Source: Methylobacterium aerolatum
GTDB lineage: Bacteria; Pseudomonadota; Alphaproteobacteria; Rhizobiales; Beijerinckiaceae
Reading direction: 5' to 3'
Assembly (NCBI RefSeq): GCF_022179085.1
Contig: NZ_BPQE01000016.1
Coordinates: 1 to 64,000, forward strand
DNA: 64,000 nt
The notes under the pieces are model-generated. The model saw only the letters and a list, made by a program, of their open reading frames with translations. It ran no database searches and had not been told where the DNA came from. Shown piece after piece: positions 1 to 8,715 of this stretch (positions are counted from its first letter, which is position 1; the number at the start of each line of letters is the position of its first letter). A program made the translations under genes and the position numbers.

Positions 1-171
1 GGGGAACTGGTAGCGGTAGCTCACCTGCGTGTCCGAGAAGAGGAAGAACGACGGGCTGTCGGCCGGCGGCGCCTCGGGAGCCTTGGCCTTCTTCACGGTA
101 TCCAGATCCGCTGCGAGGGCCGACCCCGTCACACCCATCGCGACGACCGCCGCCAACACACCCTTGAACAT
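1..171 (-). CDS. Secreted outer-membrane protein, N-terminal part only (possibly Tsx-like nucleoside channel)
   Basis: Only the first 57 codons lie in the window; the gene runs off the left edge. The ATG gives a classical signal peptide (MFKGVLAAVVAMGVTGSALA, cleavage after AxA near residue 20), then a short charged linker and the stretch SFFLFSDTQVSYRYQFP. That stretch resembles the first beta-strand of Tsx/OmpK-type nucleoside channels (from memory). The guanine deaminase gene close by would fit a purine-uptake role, but this is inference. It could equally be another small outer-membrane barrel. It is divergent from the amidase gene, with about 275 bp between them that hold no other gene. 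Confidence 0.45.
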   Translation of the reverse strand, partial: MFKGVLAAVVAMGVTGSALAADLDTVKKAKAPEAPPADSPSFFLFSDTQVSYRYQFP

Positions 172-446
172 CACGCCAATCCCCCGGCTTTCGAATGGCC
201 GGGGTCAGTACCGCAACCGCTATGCCAGCGATATCAAGCCTGGGAACGACTCCGCTTCATGTGGCCAAATCACCACAAAATCTCGCGGATGCGGTCAGAT
301 TGCCTTCCGATCGGTCAAGTTTCAGGGAGATCGACTCGCGGGGGGGCTGTTTCCTCGGCCCCGGCGCCATGCACGGGAATTGCTAAGCCGCAGGCTCACG
401 GTCGCCATGCCTATCGGAATGGCAGCAACAGGCGCGAGAAAGATCC

Positions 447-1139
447 ATGCCGGCAGCTCCATCGCCCGTCCGCCTGGAGGCGGAGCCCGCTCCCCTGGAT
501 GTCGTGCCCTCGGCCACGGCCCTGGTCATCATCGACATGCAGCGGGACTTCCTGGAGCCGGGGGGCTTCGGGGAAAGCCTCGGCAACGACGTCTCGCGCC
601 TCGCCGCCGCCGTCGCCCCCGCCGCGTCCCTCCTGGCCGCTGCCCGCCGGGCGGGCCTCCTCGTCATCCACACGCGGGAGGGGCACCGGCCGGACCTGTC
701 GGACGCGCCGCCCGCCAAGATCGCCCGCGGCGCGCCCTCGGCCCGCATCGGCGACCCCGGACCGATGGGCCGGATCCTGATCCGTGGCGAGCCCGGCCAC
801 GACATCGTCCCGGCGTTGCGGCCGCAGCCGGGGGAGCCGGTGATCGACAAGCCGGGCAAGGGCGCCTTCTATGCCACCGACCTCGCCGGGATCCTGGCGG
901 CCCGGCGGATCGACACGCTCCTCGTCTGCGGCGTGACCACCGAGGTCTGCGTGCACACCACGGTGCGCGAGGCCAACGACCGCGGCTATCGCTGCGTGGT
1001 GATCGCGGATGCCTGCGCATCCTATATCCCGGCCTTCCACGAGGCGGGGCTGGCGATGATTAAGGCGCAGGGCGGCATCTTCGGCTGGGTCGCCGAGTCC
1101 CCGGCGGCCGTCGCCGCCCTCGGCGCGGCGGTGGCCTGA
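447..1139 (+). CDS. Isochorismatase-family cysteine amidohydrolase, biuret-hydrolase-like
   Basis: A 230-residue cytoplasmic cysteine hydrolase. The family triad is visible: D30 in [11 protein letters not shown]138 in DKPGKGAF and the nucleophile C168 in GVTTEVCVH, with the expected cis-peptide before the Cys. The segments [27 protein letters not shown] and [13 protein letters not shown] closely recall biuret amidohydrolases and the related ureidoacrylate/N-carbamoylsarcosine amidases. The likely reaction is hydrolysis of a carbamoyl or biuret-like C-N bond to release ammonia. The gene ends one base before the guanine deaminase gene, so the two are probably co-transcribed for nitrogen salvage. 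Family assignment is firm; the exact substrate is inferred. Confidence 0.85.
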   Translation: MPAAPSPVRLEAEPAPLDVVPSATALVIIDMQRDFLEPGGFGESLGNDVSRLAAAVAPAASLLAAARRAGLLVIHTREGHRPDLSDAPPAKIARGAPSARIGDPGPMGRILIRGEPGHDIVPALRPQPGEPVIDKPGKGAFYATDLAGILAARRIDTLLVCGVTTEVCVHTTVREANDRGYRCVVIADACASYIPAFHEAGLAMIKAQGGIFGWVAESPAAVAALGAAVA

Positions 1140-1140
1140 G

Positions 1141-2535
1141 ATGGCCGCCCCTTCTCAGGACCCTTCGGCCGCCTCCCCGGCGGCGCCCGCGCGACGGGCC
1201 CTGCGCGGCCGCGCGGCGAGCCTGTCGGGCAACCCGTTCCTCGCCGACGGCTGCCTCGACCATGTGGAGGACGCTCTGATCCTGATCGAGGACGGGCGGA
1301 TCGCCGCCTTCGGCCCCTATGCCGAGACGGCGGGACGGCTTCAGGCGGACGTGCCGGTGGAGCACTACGAGAACGCGCTGATCCTGCCGGGCCTGATCGA
1401 CACCCACGTCCACTACCCGCAACTCCAGGTGATCGCTTCCTACGGCGAGCAGTTGCTGGCGTGGCTGCACGCCTACACCTTCCCCGCCGAACTCCAGTTC
1501 GCCGACAGCGCCCATGCCGAGCGGGTGGCCAAGCTGTTCTTCCGGGAAATCCTGGGCGCCGGGACGACCACGGCGATGGTGTACTGCACGGTCCATCCCG
1601 GCTCCGTCGAGGCGTTCTTCGCCGAGTCGGAGCGGTTCAACACGCGGATGATCGCCGGCAAGGTCCTGATGGACCGCAACGCGCCCGCCGCCCTCCTCGA
1701 CACGGCGCAGCGCGGCTACGACGAGAGCAAGGCTCTGATCGCCTGCTGGCACGGCCGGGGTCGCCAGCTCTACGCCGTCACCCCGCGCTTCGCCGGATCC
1801 TGCACCCCGGCGCAGCTCGATGCCGCCGGGGCGCTGCTCGACGAGCATGACGGGCTCTTCCTCCAGACCCACCTGTCGGAGAACACCGACGAGGTCGCCT
1901 GGGTGATGAGCCTCTTCCCCGACCGGGCGAGCTACCTCGACATCTACGCCCATTCGGGCCTCGTCCGGCCACGCTCCGTCTTTGGCCACGCGATCCATGT
2001 GGGGGAGGAGGAGTTCTGCACCTGCCACGCCACCGGCGCGGCGCTCGCCCATTGCCCGACCTCGAACGGGTTCCTGGGCAGCGGCCTGTTCCGGCTGTTC
2101 GACGCCCTCGATCCGCGGCGGCCGGTGCGGGTCGGCCTCGGCACGGATGTGGGGGCCGGGACGACGCTCTCCCTGCTGAAGACCCTCGGGGAAGCCTACA
2201 AGGTCGCCGCCCTGCGCGGGGCCAAGCTCGATGCGGCGCGCGCCTTCTGGCTCGCCACCCTCGGCGGCGCGGAGGCGCTGCGCCTCGACGACCGCATCGG
2301 CCGGATCGCGCCCGGCTACGAGGCCGACCTCTGCGTCCTCGATCTGGCGGCGACGCCCCTCCTCGGCTTCCGCACCGGCCTCTGCGAGGACATCGAGGAC
2401 CTGCTGTTCGTCCTGATGACCCTGGGCGACCACCGCACGGTGCGGGCGACCTGGGTGGCGGGCGAATGCGTCTACGACGCCCGCCGGGCGGGCGCCCCCC
2501 TGCGCTACCCGGCCGCCGGACGGGCTCAGCGCTGA
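1141..2535 (+). CDS. guaD: Guanine deaminase
   Basis: Zinc amidohydrolase that converts guanine to xanthine and ammonia. The 464-residue protein has the N-terminal small beta domain, then LPGLIDTHVHYPQ carrying the HxH pair H89/H91. Next comes ASYGEQLLAWLHAYTFPAE, which is characteristic of guanine deaminases within the superfamily. Later metal-site segments are QTHLSEN, FGHAIHVGEEE and GLGTDVGAG (metal Asp). Length matches the family (about 430-460). The start ATG follows one base after the stop of the upstream amidase gene. Together with that amidase it suggests use of purine-derived nitrogen. Confidence 0.93.
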   Translation: MAAPSQDPSAASPAAPARRALRGRAASLSGNPFLADGCLDHVEDALILIEDGRIAAFGPYAETAGRLQADVPVEHYENALILPGLIDTHVHYPQLQVIASYGEQLLAWLHAYTFPAELQFADSAHAERVAKLFFREILGAGTTTAMVYCTVHPGSVEAFFAESERFNTRMIAGKVLMDRNAPAALLDTAQRGYDESKALIACWHGRGRQLYAVTPRFAGSCTPAQLDAAGALLDEHDGLFLQTHLSENTDEVAWVMSLFPDRASYLDIYAHSGLVRPRSVFGHAIHVGEEEFCTCHATGAALAHCPTSNGFLGSGLFRLFDALDPRRPVRVGLGTDVGAGTTLSLLKTLGEAYKVAALRGAKLDAARAFWLATLGGAEALRLDDRIGRIAPGYEADLCVLDLAATPLLGFRTGLCEDIEDLLFVLMTLGDHRTVRATWVAGECVYDARRAGAPLRYPAAGRAQR

Positions 2536-2661
2536 TCCACGCCCTCGCCCGCACGGGACAGGCATCCCCATTGAGGAATCATCCCCGTGAGACAACGCTG
2601 GTGCGAGACTTGCCCTGGTGCGGGACTTGCTAAGTTTCGCCCCGGGACATGGAGGGTATCG

Positions 2662-2925
2662 ATGCGGATGTTCGGTCTCGCTCGTGGGTTCGGTCTTGCG
2701 ATATTGCTGTCGACCGGTGTGCCGGCGGGCGCCCTCGCCCAGAGCTATACGGCCCCGGCCCCGACGGACGTGCCGACGACCGGCACGAGGGAACTGAACA
2801 AGGCAGACCGCAAGATGGCCTGCACGCAAGCCGCCGACCGCCGCAGCATGCGCGGCCTTTCGCGCCAGCAGTTCCGCGCCGCGTGCCGCGGCCGCCCGAT
2901 CCCGACCCGCGTGAACCCCCGGTAG
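2662..2925 (+). CDS. Small secreted protein of unknown function
   Basis: Predicted 87 residues. I chose the ATG at 2662 because GGAGG lies 6 nt upstream and it places a signal peptide at the N-terminus (RGFGLAILLSTGVPAGALAQ). The reading frame is open further upstream but without a ribosome site. The mature part is Thr/Pro-rich and then basic, with two Cys (MACTQAADRR and FRAACRGRP). The spacing loosely recalls PsiF repeats but is too weak to assign. Probably periplasmic. Confidence 0.6.
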   Translation: MRMFGLARGFGLAILLSTGVPAGALAQSYTAPAPTDVPTTGTRELNKADRKMACTQAADRRSMRGLSRQQFRAACRGRPIPTRVNPR

Positions 2926-3046
2926 CGACCGGGCGGCCGCCTCCGGCCACCCCACGGCGCTTGCCACGGGCGCCGCGCCGACGGATGTATCGGCCCGGCG
3001 CGGTGAGTCCGGCGGTCCCGGCGGATCCCGCCCCGTGGATCGCTCG

Positions 3047-4363
3047 ATGACCAAGGTGGATGCCGACGGCGCGACGGACGCCCCCGCGACCGGGGGCGGC
3101 TCCGAGCACTGGCTCGGCAATCTCCTCGTCTGCACCTTCGGCTCGTTCACGACGATCGTCGGAATGACGCTGCTGCTGCCCTTCCTGCCGCTCTACGTGG
3201 CCGAACTCGGCGTCACCGACGAGGCCGCCATCGTCCAGTGGTCCGGGGTGGCCTTCGGCGCGACCTTCCTCTCGGCCGCCCTCGTCGCCCCTCTTTGGGG
3301 CCGCCTCGCCGACCGCTACGGGCGCAAGCCCATGCTGATCCGCGCGAGCCTCGGCATGGCGATCGCGATCTCGCTGATCGGCGTGGTGGGCGACGTGTAC
3401 CAGCTCGTCGGCCTGCGCCTGCTGACCGGCCTGCTCGGCGGCTACGCCTCCGGGTCCTACGTGCTGGTGGCGACGCAGAGCCCGAAGGCGCGCTCGGCCT
3501 GGGCCCTCGGCACGCTGAGTTCGGGAATCATGGCCGGCAACCTCGCCGGTCCGCTGCTCGGCGGCTTCCTGCCGCCGCTCATCGGCATCCGGGCCACCTT
3601 CCTGGCCTCGGGGGGCATCATCTTCGTCGCCTTCCTGGCCACCGCCTTCCTCATCCGCGAGAGGCGCCGGCCCGGACGGGCCGCCGCCGCGACGGTCCGG
3701 GGCGGGCTCGCCGCGATCCCCGACAAGGGGCCGCTGATCACCATGCTGATCACCGGGATGCTCCTGATGTTCGCCACCATGTCGATCGAGCCGATCATCA
3801 CCGTCTACGTGGCGCAGCTCGTCGACGACCCGGCGCGGGTCACGGTGACGGCGGGTTTCGTAATGGCGGGGGCGGCCCTCGGCAGCATCCTGTCCGCGCC
3901 CCGGCTCGGGAAGCTCGCGGACCGCGTCGGGCCGTGGACCGTCATCGTCGGCTGCCTCGCGGCCTGCGCGCTGCTGCTGATCCCCCAGGCCTTCGTGACG
4001 GAGGGCTGGCAGCTCGTGCTCCTGCGCTTCCTGATGGGCGCGGCGCTGGGCGGGCTCCTGCCCTGCGTCGCCAGCGTCATCCGCCACTCCGTGCCGGAGC
4101 ACACGGTGGGGATGGCGCTCGGGTACTCCACCTCGTCGCAATATGTGGGGCAGGTCGCCGGGCCGTTGGTGGGCGGCTATGTCGGCGGGCATTTCGGGAT
4201 GCGCGCGGTCTTCTTCGGGACCTGCCTCCTCATGGCCGCCGGCGCCGCCTTCACCGGGGCCGTGGCGCGCAGTCGGCGCGGACGGGGCGAAGGGGCGGCC
4301 GAAGGACTGGTGGAAGGGGCGGCGGAGGGGGCGTCGCCGCCTTCCCGGCGGCTTTGGCGCTGA
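3047..4363 (+). CDS. MFS drug/metabolite exporter
   Basis: About 438 residues with 12 hydrophobic segments and the MFS loop-2/3 signature WGRLADRYGRKP after helix 2, repeated weakly as GKLADRVGPW after helix 8. The overall pattern is that of the DHA1/MdtG-like proton-driven exporters. An in-frame GTG at 3035 would add four residues; the ATG at 3047 is preferred, although neither has a strong ribosome site. The C-terminus is basic and Gly/Glu-rich. Substrate unknown. The glycosidase gene follows 117 bp downstream on the same strand and may be co-transcribed. Confidence 0.8.
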   Translation: MTKVDADGATDAPATGGGSEHWLGNLLVCTFGSFTTIVGMTLLLPFLPLYVAELGVTDEAAIVQWSGVAFGATFLSAALVAPLWGRLADRYGRKPMLIRASLGMAIAISLIGVVGDVYQLVGLRLLTGLLGGYASGSYVLVATQSPKARSAWALGTLSSGIMAGNLAGPLLGGFLPPLIGIRATFLASGGIIFVAFLATAFLIRERRRPGRAAAATVRGGLAAIPDKGPLITMLITGMLLMFATMSIEPIITVYVAQLVDDPARVTVTAGFVMAGAALGSILSAPRLGKLADRVGPWTVIVGCLAACALLLIPQAFVTEGWQLVLLRFLMGAALGGLLPCVASVIRHSVPEHTVGMALGYSTSSQYVGQVAGPLVGGYVGGHFGMRAVFFGTCLLMAAGAAFTGAVARSRRGRGEGAAEGLVEGAAEGASPPSRRLWR

Positions 4364-4480
4364 TGATGCATCGCGCCCCTGCCCGCCGCCCCGGCACCGG
4401 AAGCCCATGACCCGCACCCCGCCCCGAGACCTCCCCCACGATCCGTCCCGTCCCCCGGCCTCCCCCCTAAGGATCCGCGC

Positions 4481-7129
4481 GTGAGCGACGCGACCGACTG
4501 GGCGGAGCGCCGCCGCATCGCCGAGCAGGCGCGGGGCGAGCGGCCGTGGTCCCTGTGGGGGCCTTACCTGAGCGAGCGGCAATGGGGCACCGTGCGCGAG
4601 GATTACAGCAGCGACGGCGATGCGTGGCGATCCTTCACCCACGAGGACGCCCGCTCGCGGGCCTACCGCTGGGGCGAGGACGGCCTCGCCGGCCTCTGCG
4701 ACGAGCGCGGCCTGCTCTGCTTCGCCCTCGCCCTCTGGAACGGGCGCGACCGGATCCTGAAGGAGCGCCTGTTCGGCCTGACCAACGAGCAGGGCAACCA
4801 CGGCGAGGACGTGAAGGAGCACTACCACTACCTCGACGCGGTCCCGAGCCACGCCTACCTCAAGTTCCTCTACCGCTACCCGCAGGCGGCCTACCCGTAT
4901 GACGAGCTCGTCCGCGAGGGGATGCAGCGCAGCCGCGACGTGCCGGAATACGAGATCGACGACACCGGGATCTTCGAGGGCGACCGCTTCTTCGACGTGA
5001 CGGTGGACTACGCCAAGGCCGACGTGGACGACATCCACGTCCTCGTCTCGGCCACGAACCGCGGGCCGGAGGCCGCCGAGATCCACCTCGTCCCGCAGCT
5101 CTGGTTCCGCAACACGTGGTCCTGGCACGAGAACGGCCCGGCGCCGCGCCTCTCCCCACATCCCGAGGGCGGGATCCTGACGGAGCATCCGCGCCTCGGC
5201 CCCTACCGGCTGGTCTTTGAGGGCGAGCCCGACGTGCTGTTCTGCGCCAACGACACGAACCTGCGCCGCCATGCCGGGCAGCCGGAGGCGCGGGGGCCGT
5301 TCAAGGACGGGCTGCACGCGGCCATCGTCGAGGGCGACGCCACAGCGATCCGGCGGGATGCCGGGACGAAAGTGGGCCTGCACTACCGTCTCGGGCTGGA
5401 GCCGGGCGAGACGAAGCGGATCCGCCTGCGCCTCTCGGCGGGTTCGCGGACGCGGCCGCTCGATGCGGACGGCAGCGTCCGCGACCTCCGCATCGCCGAG
5501 GCCGACGCCTTCTACGACGGCCTGCAGGAGGGCATCGCCGACCCGGATGCCCGCGCGGTCTTCCGGCAGGCCGCGGCGGGGCTGATCTGGTCGAAGCAGC
5601 TCTACGCCTACGACGTGCGGCTATGGCTCAAGGGCGATCCGCTGCAGCCGGTGCCGCCCCGGGAGCGCGAGGGCGGTCGCAACGTCCATTGGCGGTCCTT
5701 CGCCGCCTGCGACGTGCTCTCCATGCCCGACAAGTGGGAATACCCGTGGTTCGCGGCGTGGGATCTCGCCTTCCATTGCCTGCCGCTGGCCCTGCTCGAT
5801 CCGGACTTCGCCAAGAAGCAGCTCCTGCTGCTGACGCGGGAATGGTACATGCACCCCAACGGCCAGCTCCCGGCCTACGAGTGGGAGTTTTCCGACACCA
5901 ACCCGCCGGTCCACGCCTGGGCGGCCTACCGGGTGTTCGAGATCGACCGCGCCCGGCGCGGCGGAGCCGGCGACCTCGCCTTCCTCGAAGGCGTCTTCCA
6001 CAAGCTCCTGATCAACTTCACATGGTGGGTGAACCGCAAGGACGCGGGCGGCCTCAACGTGTTCCAGGGCGGCTTCCTCGGCCTCGACAACATCGGCGTG
6101 TTCGACCGGTCGCGCCCGCCGCCGGGCTTCGGCATGGTGCATCAGGCCGACGGCACCGCCTGGATGGCGATGTACGCCCTCAACATGATGCGCATCGCCC
6201 TCGAACTGGCGCTCCACAACGACGTCTACGAGAGCACCGCCTCGAAGTTCTTCGAGCACTTCCTCCTCATCGCCGAGGCGATGACTGACATGGGCGGAGA
6301 AGGCTTCGGCCTCTGGGACGAGGACGACGAGTTCTACTACGACGAGGTCGACATCCCCGGGGGCGGCAAGCTCCCCTTGCGCGTCCGCTCCATGGTGGGG
6401 CTGGTGCCGCTCTTCGCGGTGGAGGTCATCGAGCCTTGGGTGCTGCAGCGGCTGCCGGACTTCGCGCGGCGCCTCAACTGGCTGCTCGAGAACCGCCCGC
6501 ACCTCGCCCGCTTGGTCTCGCGCTGGGACGAGGGCGGGGTGAAGGACCGCAAGCTGCTCTCGCTGCTCCGCGGCCACCGCATGAAGGCGCTGCTGCGGCG
6601 GATGCTCGACGAGGCGGAGTTCCTCTCCGCCCACGGCGTGCGCTCCCTTTCGAAGGCGCACCGCGATGCACCCTACTCGCTCCAGGAATTCGGCGCCTCC
6701 TTCACGGTCCGCTACGATCCGGCCGAGTCGAGCTCGAACATGTTCGGCGGCAACTCCAACTGGCGCGGGCCGGTGTGGATGCCGGTGAACTACCTGATCA
6801 TCGAGGCGCTGCGCCGCTTCCACACTTACTACGGCGACGATTTCCTGGTCGAATTTCCCACGGGCTCGGGGGACATGCACACCCTCGCGTCCATCGCCGA
6901 CGCCCTCCAGGACCGGTTGATCGCCCTCTTCACCAAGGACGAGGCCGGCCGCCGCCCGGCCTTCGGGGACCGGCCGCCGGTGCCCTCGGCCGAGGGGGCC
7001 GAGGAGCCCCTGCTGTTCCACGAGTTCTTCGACGGCGACACCGGCCGCGGTCTCGGCGCCTCGCACCAGACCGGCTGGACGGCGCTCATCGTCAACCTGC
7101 TGCATCACCGGGCGAACCCGCCCGGTTGA
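4481..7129 (+). CDS. MGH1-like (GH63-related) glycoside hydrolase
   Basis: An 882-residue protein without signal peptide or membrane segment, hence cytoplasmic. The N-terminal half ([57 protein letters not shown]) is typical of large proteins annotated as glucosidase with an MGH1-like glycoside hydrolase domain. The C-terminal two thirds form an (alpha/alpha)6 barrel, with [36 protein letters not shown] and [18 protein letters not shown]. The related mannosylglycerate/glucosylglycerate hydrolases cleave small compatible-solute glycosides; that substrate is possible here but not shown. The start codon is GTG. Confidence 0.82.
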   Translation: MSDATDWAERRRIAEQARGERPWSLWGPYLSERQWGTVREDYSSDGDAWRSFTHEDARSRAYRWGEDGLAGLCDERGLLCFALALWNGRDRILKERLFGLTNEQGNHGEDVKEHYHYLDAVPSHAYLKFLYRYPQAAYPYDELVREGMQRSRDVPEYEIDDTGIFEGDRFFDVTVDYAKADVDDIHVLVSATNRGPEAAEIHLVPQLWFRNTWSWHENGPAPRLSPHPEGGILTEHPRLGPYRLVFEGEPDVLFCANDTNLRRHAGQPEARGPFKDGLHAAIVEGDATAIRRDAGTKVGLHYRLGLEPGETKRIRLRLSAGSRTRPLDADGSVRDLRIAEADAFYDGLQEGIADPDARAVFRQAAAGLIWSKQLYAYDVRLWLKGDPLQPVPPREREGGRNVHWRSFAACDVLSMPDKWEYPWFAAWDLAFHCLPLALLDPDFAKKQLLLLTREWYMHPNGQLPAYEWEFSDTNPPVHAWAAYRVFEIDRARRGGAGDLAFLEGVFHKLLINFTWWVNRKDAGGLNVFQGGFLGLDNIGVFDRSRPPPGFGMVHQADGTAWMAMYALNMMRIALELALHNDVYESTASKFFEHFLLIAEAMTDMGGEGFGLWDEDDEFYYDEVDIPGGGKLPLRVRSMVGLVPLFAVEVIEPWVLQRLPDFARRLNWLLENRPHLARLVSRWDEGGVKDRKLLSLLRGHRMKALLRRMLDEAEFLSAHGVRSLSKAHRDAPYSLQEFGASFTVRYDPAESSSNMFGGNSNWRGPVWMPVNYLIIEALRRFHTYYGDDFLVEFPTGSGDMHTLASIADALQDRLIALFTKDEAGRRPAFGDRPPVPSAEGAEEPLLFHEFFDGDTGRGLGASHQTGWTALIVNLLHHRANPPG

Positions 7130-7152
7130 CCGGAGCGCCGGCCCAGGCGGCG

Positions 7153-7728
7153 TTACTTCATGCAGGCATCCTCGGCCTTCTCGAAGGCGGCGGGCTTCGG
7201 CTCGTGCTCGGGGGGGCGGTTGCGGCCGAGGGCGCCGTCGGAGCGTGCCCGGAGATAGGTGTAGATGTCCGGCATGTAGCACATGACGTTCCGGTTCTCG
7301 CCGAAGGCCGGCATCACCAGTTCCTGGGAGGCGTTCACGTCCTTCTTGCCGCCGACGACGATCCCGGCGAAGTGCGCGTAGTCCATTCCCTTGAGGGCGT
7401 CGACGAGGGAGGGCGCGTACGTCGATCCCATGCCGTCCGGCCCGTGGCAGACGATGCAGTTGGCGTTGTACCGCAAGTATCCGGACATCGTATACCAATC
7501 GACCTTCTTGCCGCCATCTGCGATGTGGTAGGTCGGATCGCCGTTCTTGTCCGAATACTGGCCGTCCTGAACCTTGGCGGGCTGCGTGGGCCCCTCGCTC
7601 TTCAGGTCGGTGGAGGCCGAGGCTTGTGAGGAGGCCGGAGCGGGCGCGTCGGCGCCGGCAGCCCACGCAGCGCCGCCCCCGAGGAGCCCCACGGCGAACA
7701 AGGCGGCAACGCCTATTGCTGATCGCAT
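7153..7728 (-). CDS. Four-cysteine c-type cytochrome, methanol-metabolism type
   Basis: Periplasmic monohaem cytochrome of 191 residues. It has a signal peptide (MRSAIGVAALFAVGLLGGGAAWAA), a disordered Ala/Ser linker to about residue 50, the haem site CIVCH at 91-95 and the likely Met ligand in LVMPAFGENRNV. Two extra Cys (VMCYMPD and DACMK at the C-terminus) make the four-Cys pattern of the family described as c-type cytochrome, methanol metabolism-related. It probably passes electrons from a PQQ alcohol dehydrogenase, but no such dehydrogenase lies in this window. GGGAG stands upstream of the ATG. It is convergent with the glycosidase and divergent from the PLA2-like gene. Confidence 0.88.
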   Translation of the reverse strand: MRSAIGVAALFAVGLLGGGAAWAAGADAPAPASSQASASTDLKSEGPTQPAKVQDGQYSDKNGDPTYHIADGGKKVDWYTMSGYLRYNANCIVCHGPDGMGSTYAPSLVDALKGMDYAHFAGIVVGGKKDVNASQELVMPAFGENRNVMCYMPDIYTYLRARSDGALGRNRPPEHEPKPAAFEKAEDACMK

Positions 7729-8001
7729 GATTGTGTTCTCCCTCGACCTTTGCTTGCTTCTGTCGTGGAACAACTTCGAGCCTCGACGATCTATACCGCG
7801 ATGAACAATCACATTCTCGCGAATGACGGCGGTCCGGGCAGAAACCCCGAATCCCGGTCGGGTCCGCCCGCGCAGACCGGGCTCCGCACGCCGCGCCGCA
7901 TCACCGTGGACCCGCAAGGTCTCCGTAACCGTCGCGGAGCGCCTTCCGGAACGGGAAAGCCGAGCTTGGCGTTGAGGCGCCGGTAATCCGGGGGCCGCTG
8001 C

Positions 8002-8586
8002 GTGAGACCGTCTCTTCTCGTCGTGCTGGGCCTGCTTCTGGCGGTCTGGCCGCACGCCTCCCGGGCGCAGGTCGCCGCTGAGGCGCCCGCCGCGACCGTC
8101 GAGGTGGAGAAGCCACGTCCGGGTCCGCCTCCGCCCCTGCCCGACCTGTCGGATCCCAACGGCCGGGCGGGCGAGGCCCTGAACGAGCCGGGCGAGCGCT
8201 CCGGCATCCCGAAGGCGCTGCGCGCCTCCGGCTCCCGGGCGGGCGGCCCGGCGAACGACCTCAACCCGGGCGGGCGCGCCGAGGAACCGGCCCCGCCCAA
8301 GGGCGACCTCGGCCGGGTCGTCGCGGGTGAGGAGCTGTTCCACGGCAACTATTGCGGGAAGGGGCAGCGCGGCGAGGGTCTGGCGCCCACCGACGACCTC
8401 GACGCCGCCTGCATGCGCCACGACGCCTGCTACGACACGGCCGGGTACAGCTCCTGCGCCTGCGACGCCGTACTCAAGCGTGAGGCGTCCCGCGTCTCGG
8501 ACAGTCCGAACGCCTCCCTGGAGGTCAGGCGCCGGGCCCTCAGCGTGATCGAGGCCGCGGAGGCCATGACGTGCCGTTCACCCTGA
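8002..8586 (+). CDS. Secreted phospholipase-A2-like protein
   Basis: A 194-residue protein with GTG start and signal peptide (LLVVLGLLLAVWPHASRAQ). A proline-rich, probably disordered stretch runs to about residue 105. The C-terminal 90 residues have the PLA2 layout: calcium-loop-like HGNYCGKG (117-121), then the active-site helix CMRHDACYD with H140/D141, and the second helix CACDAVLKR with an Asp at 155. Six Cys (118, 137, 143, 152, 154, 191) could form three disulfides. This matches the secreted PLA2 fold, in which His-Asp and Ca2+ hydrolyse glycerophospholipids at sn-2. Activity is inferred from motif retention. The ~270 bp upstream must hold both divergent promoters; no consensus is obvious. 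Confidence 0.7.
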   Translation: MRPSLLVVLGLLLAVWPHASRAQVAAEAPAATVEVEKPRPGPPPPLPDLSDPNGRAGEALNEPGERSGIPKALRASGSRAGGPANDLNPGGRAEEPAPPKGDLGRVVAGEELFHGNYCGKGQRGEGLAPTDDLDAACMRHDACYDTAGYSSCACDAVLKREASRVSDSPNASLEVRRRALSVIEAAEAMTCRSP

Positions 8587-8715
8587 CGCGATCGCGGCAC
8601 GGATGGGGCGCGCCACGCCCGGCTGTCGGCGAAACCACCGCTCTCACGCCACAATCGGCTTTCTTACCCTGAGAGGTCCGGCACACGGGCCGGATGAACG
8701 CTTCGGTCTCACCCC

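Noticed and set aside
2630-5383. Long minus-strand open frame of 917 codons
   Set aside because: Opposite an MFS gene and a glycosidase with clear motifs; the translation is low-complexity Arg/Gly/Ala/Val typical of an antisense frame in GC-rich DNA.
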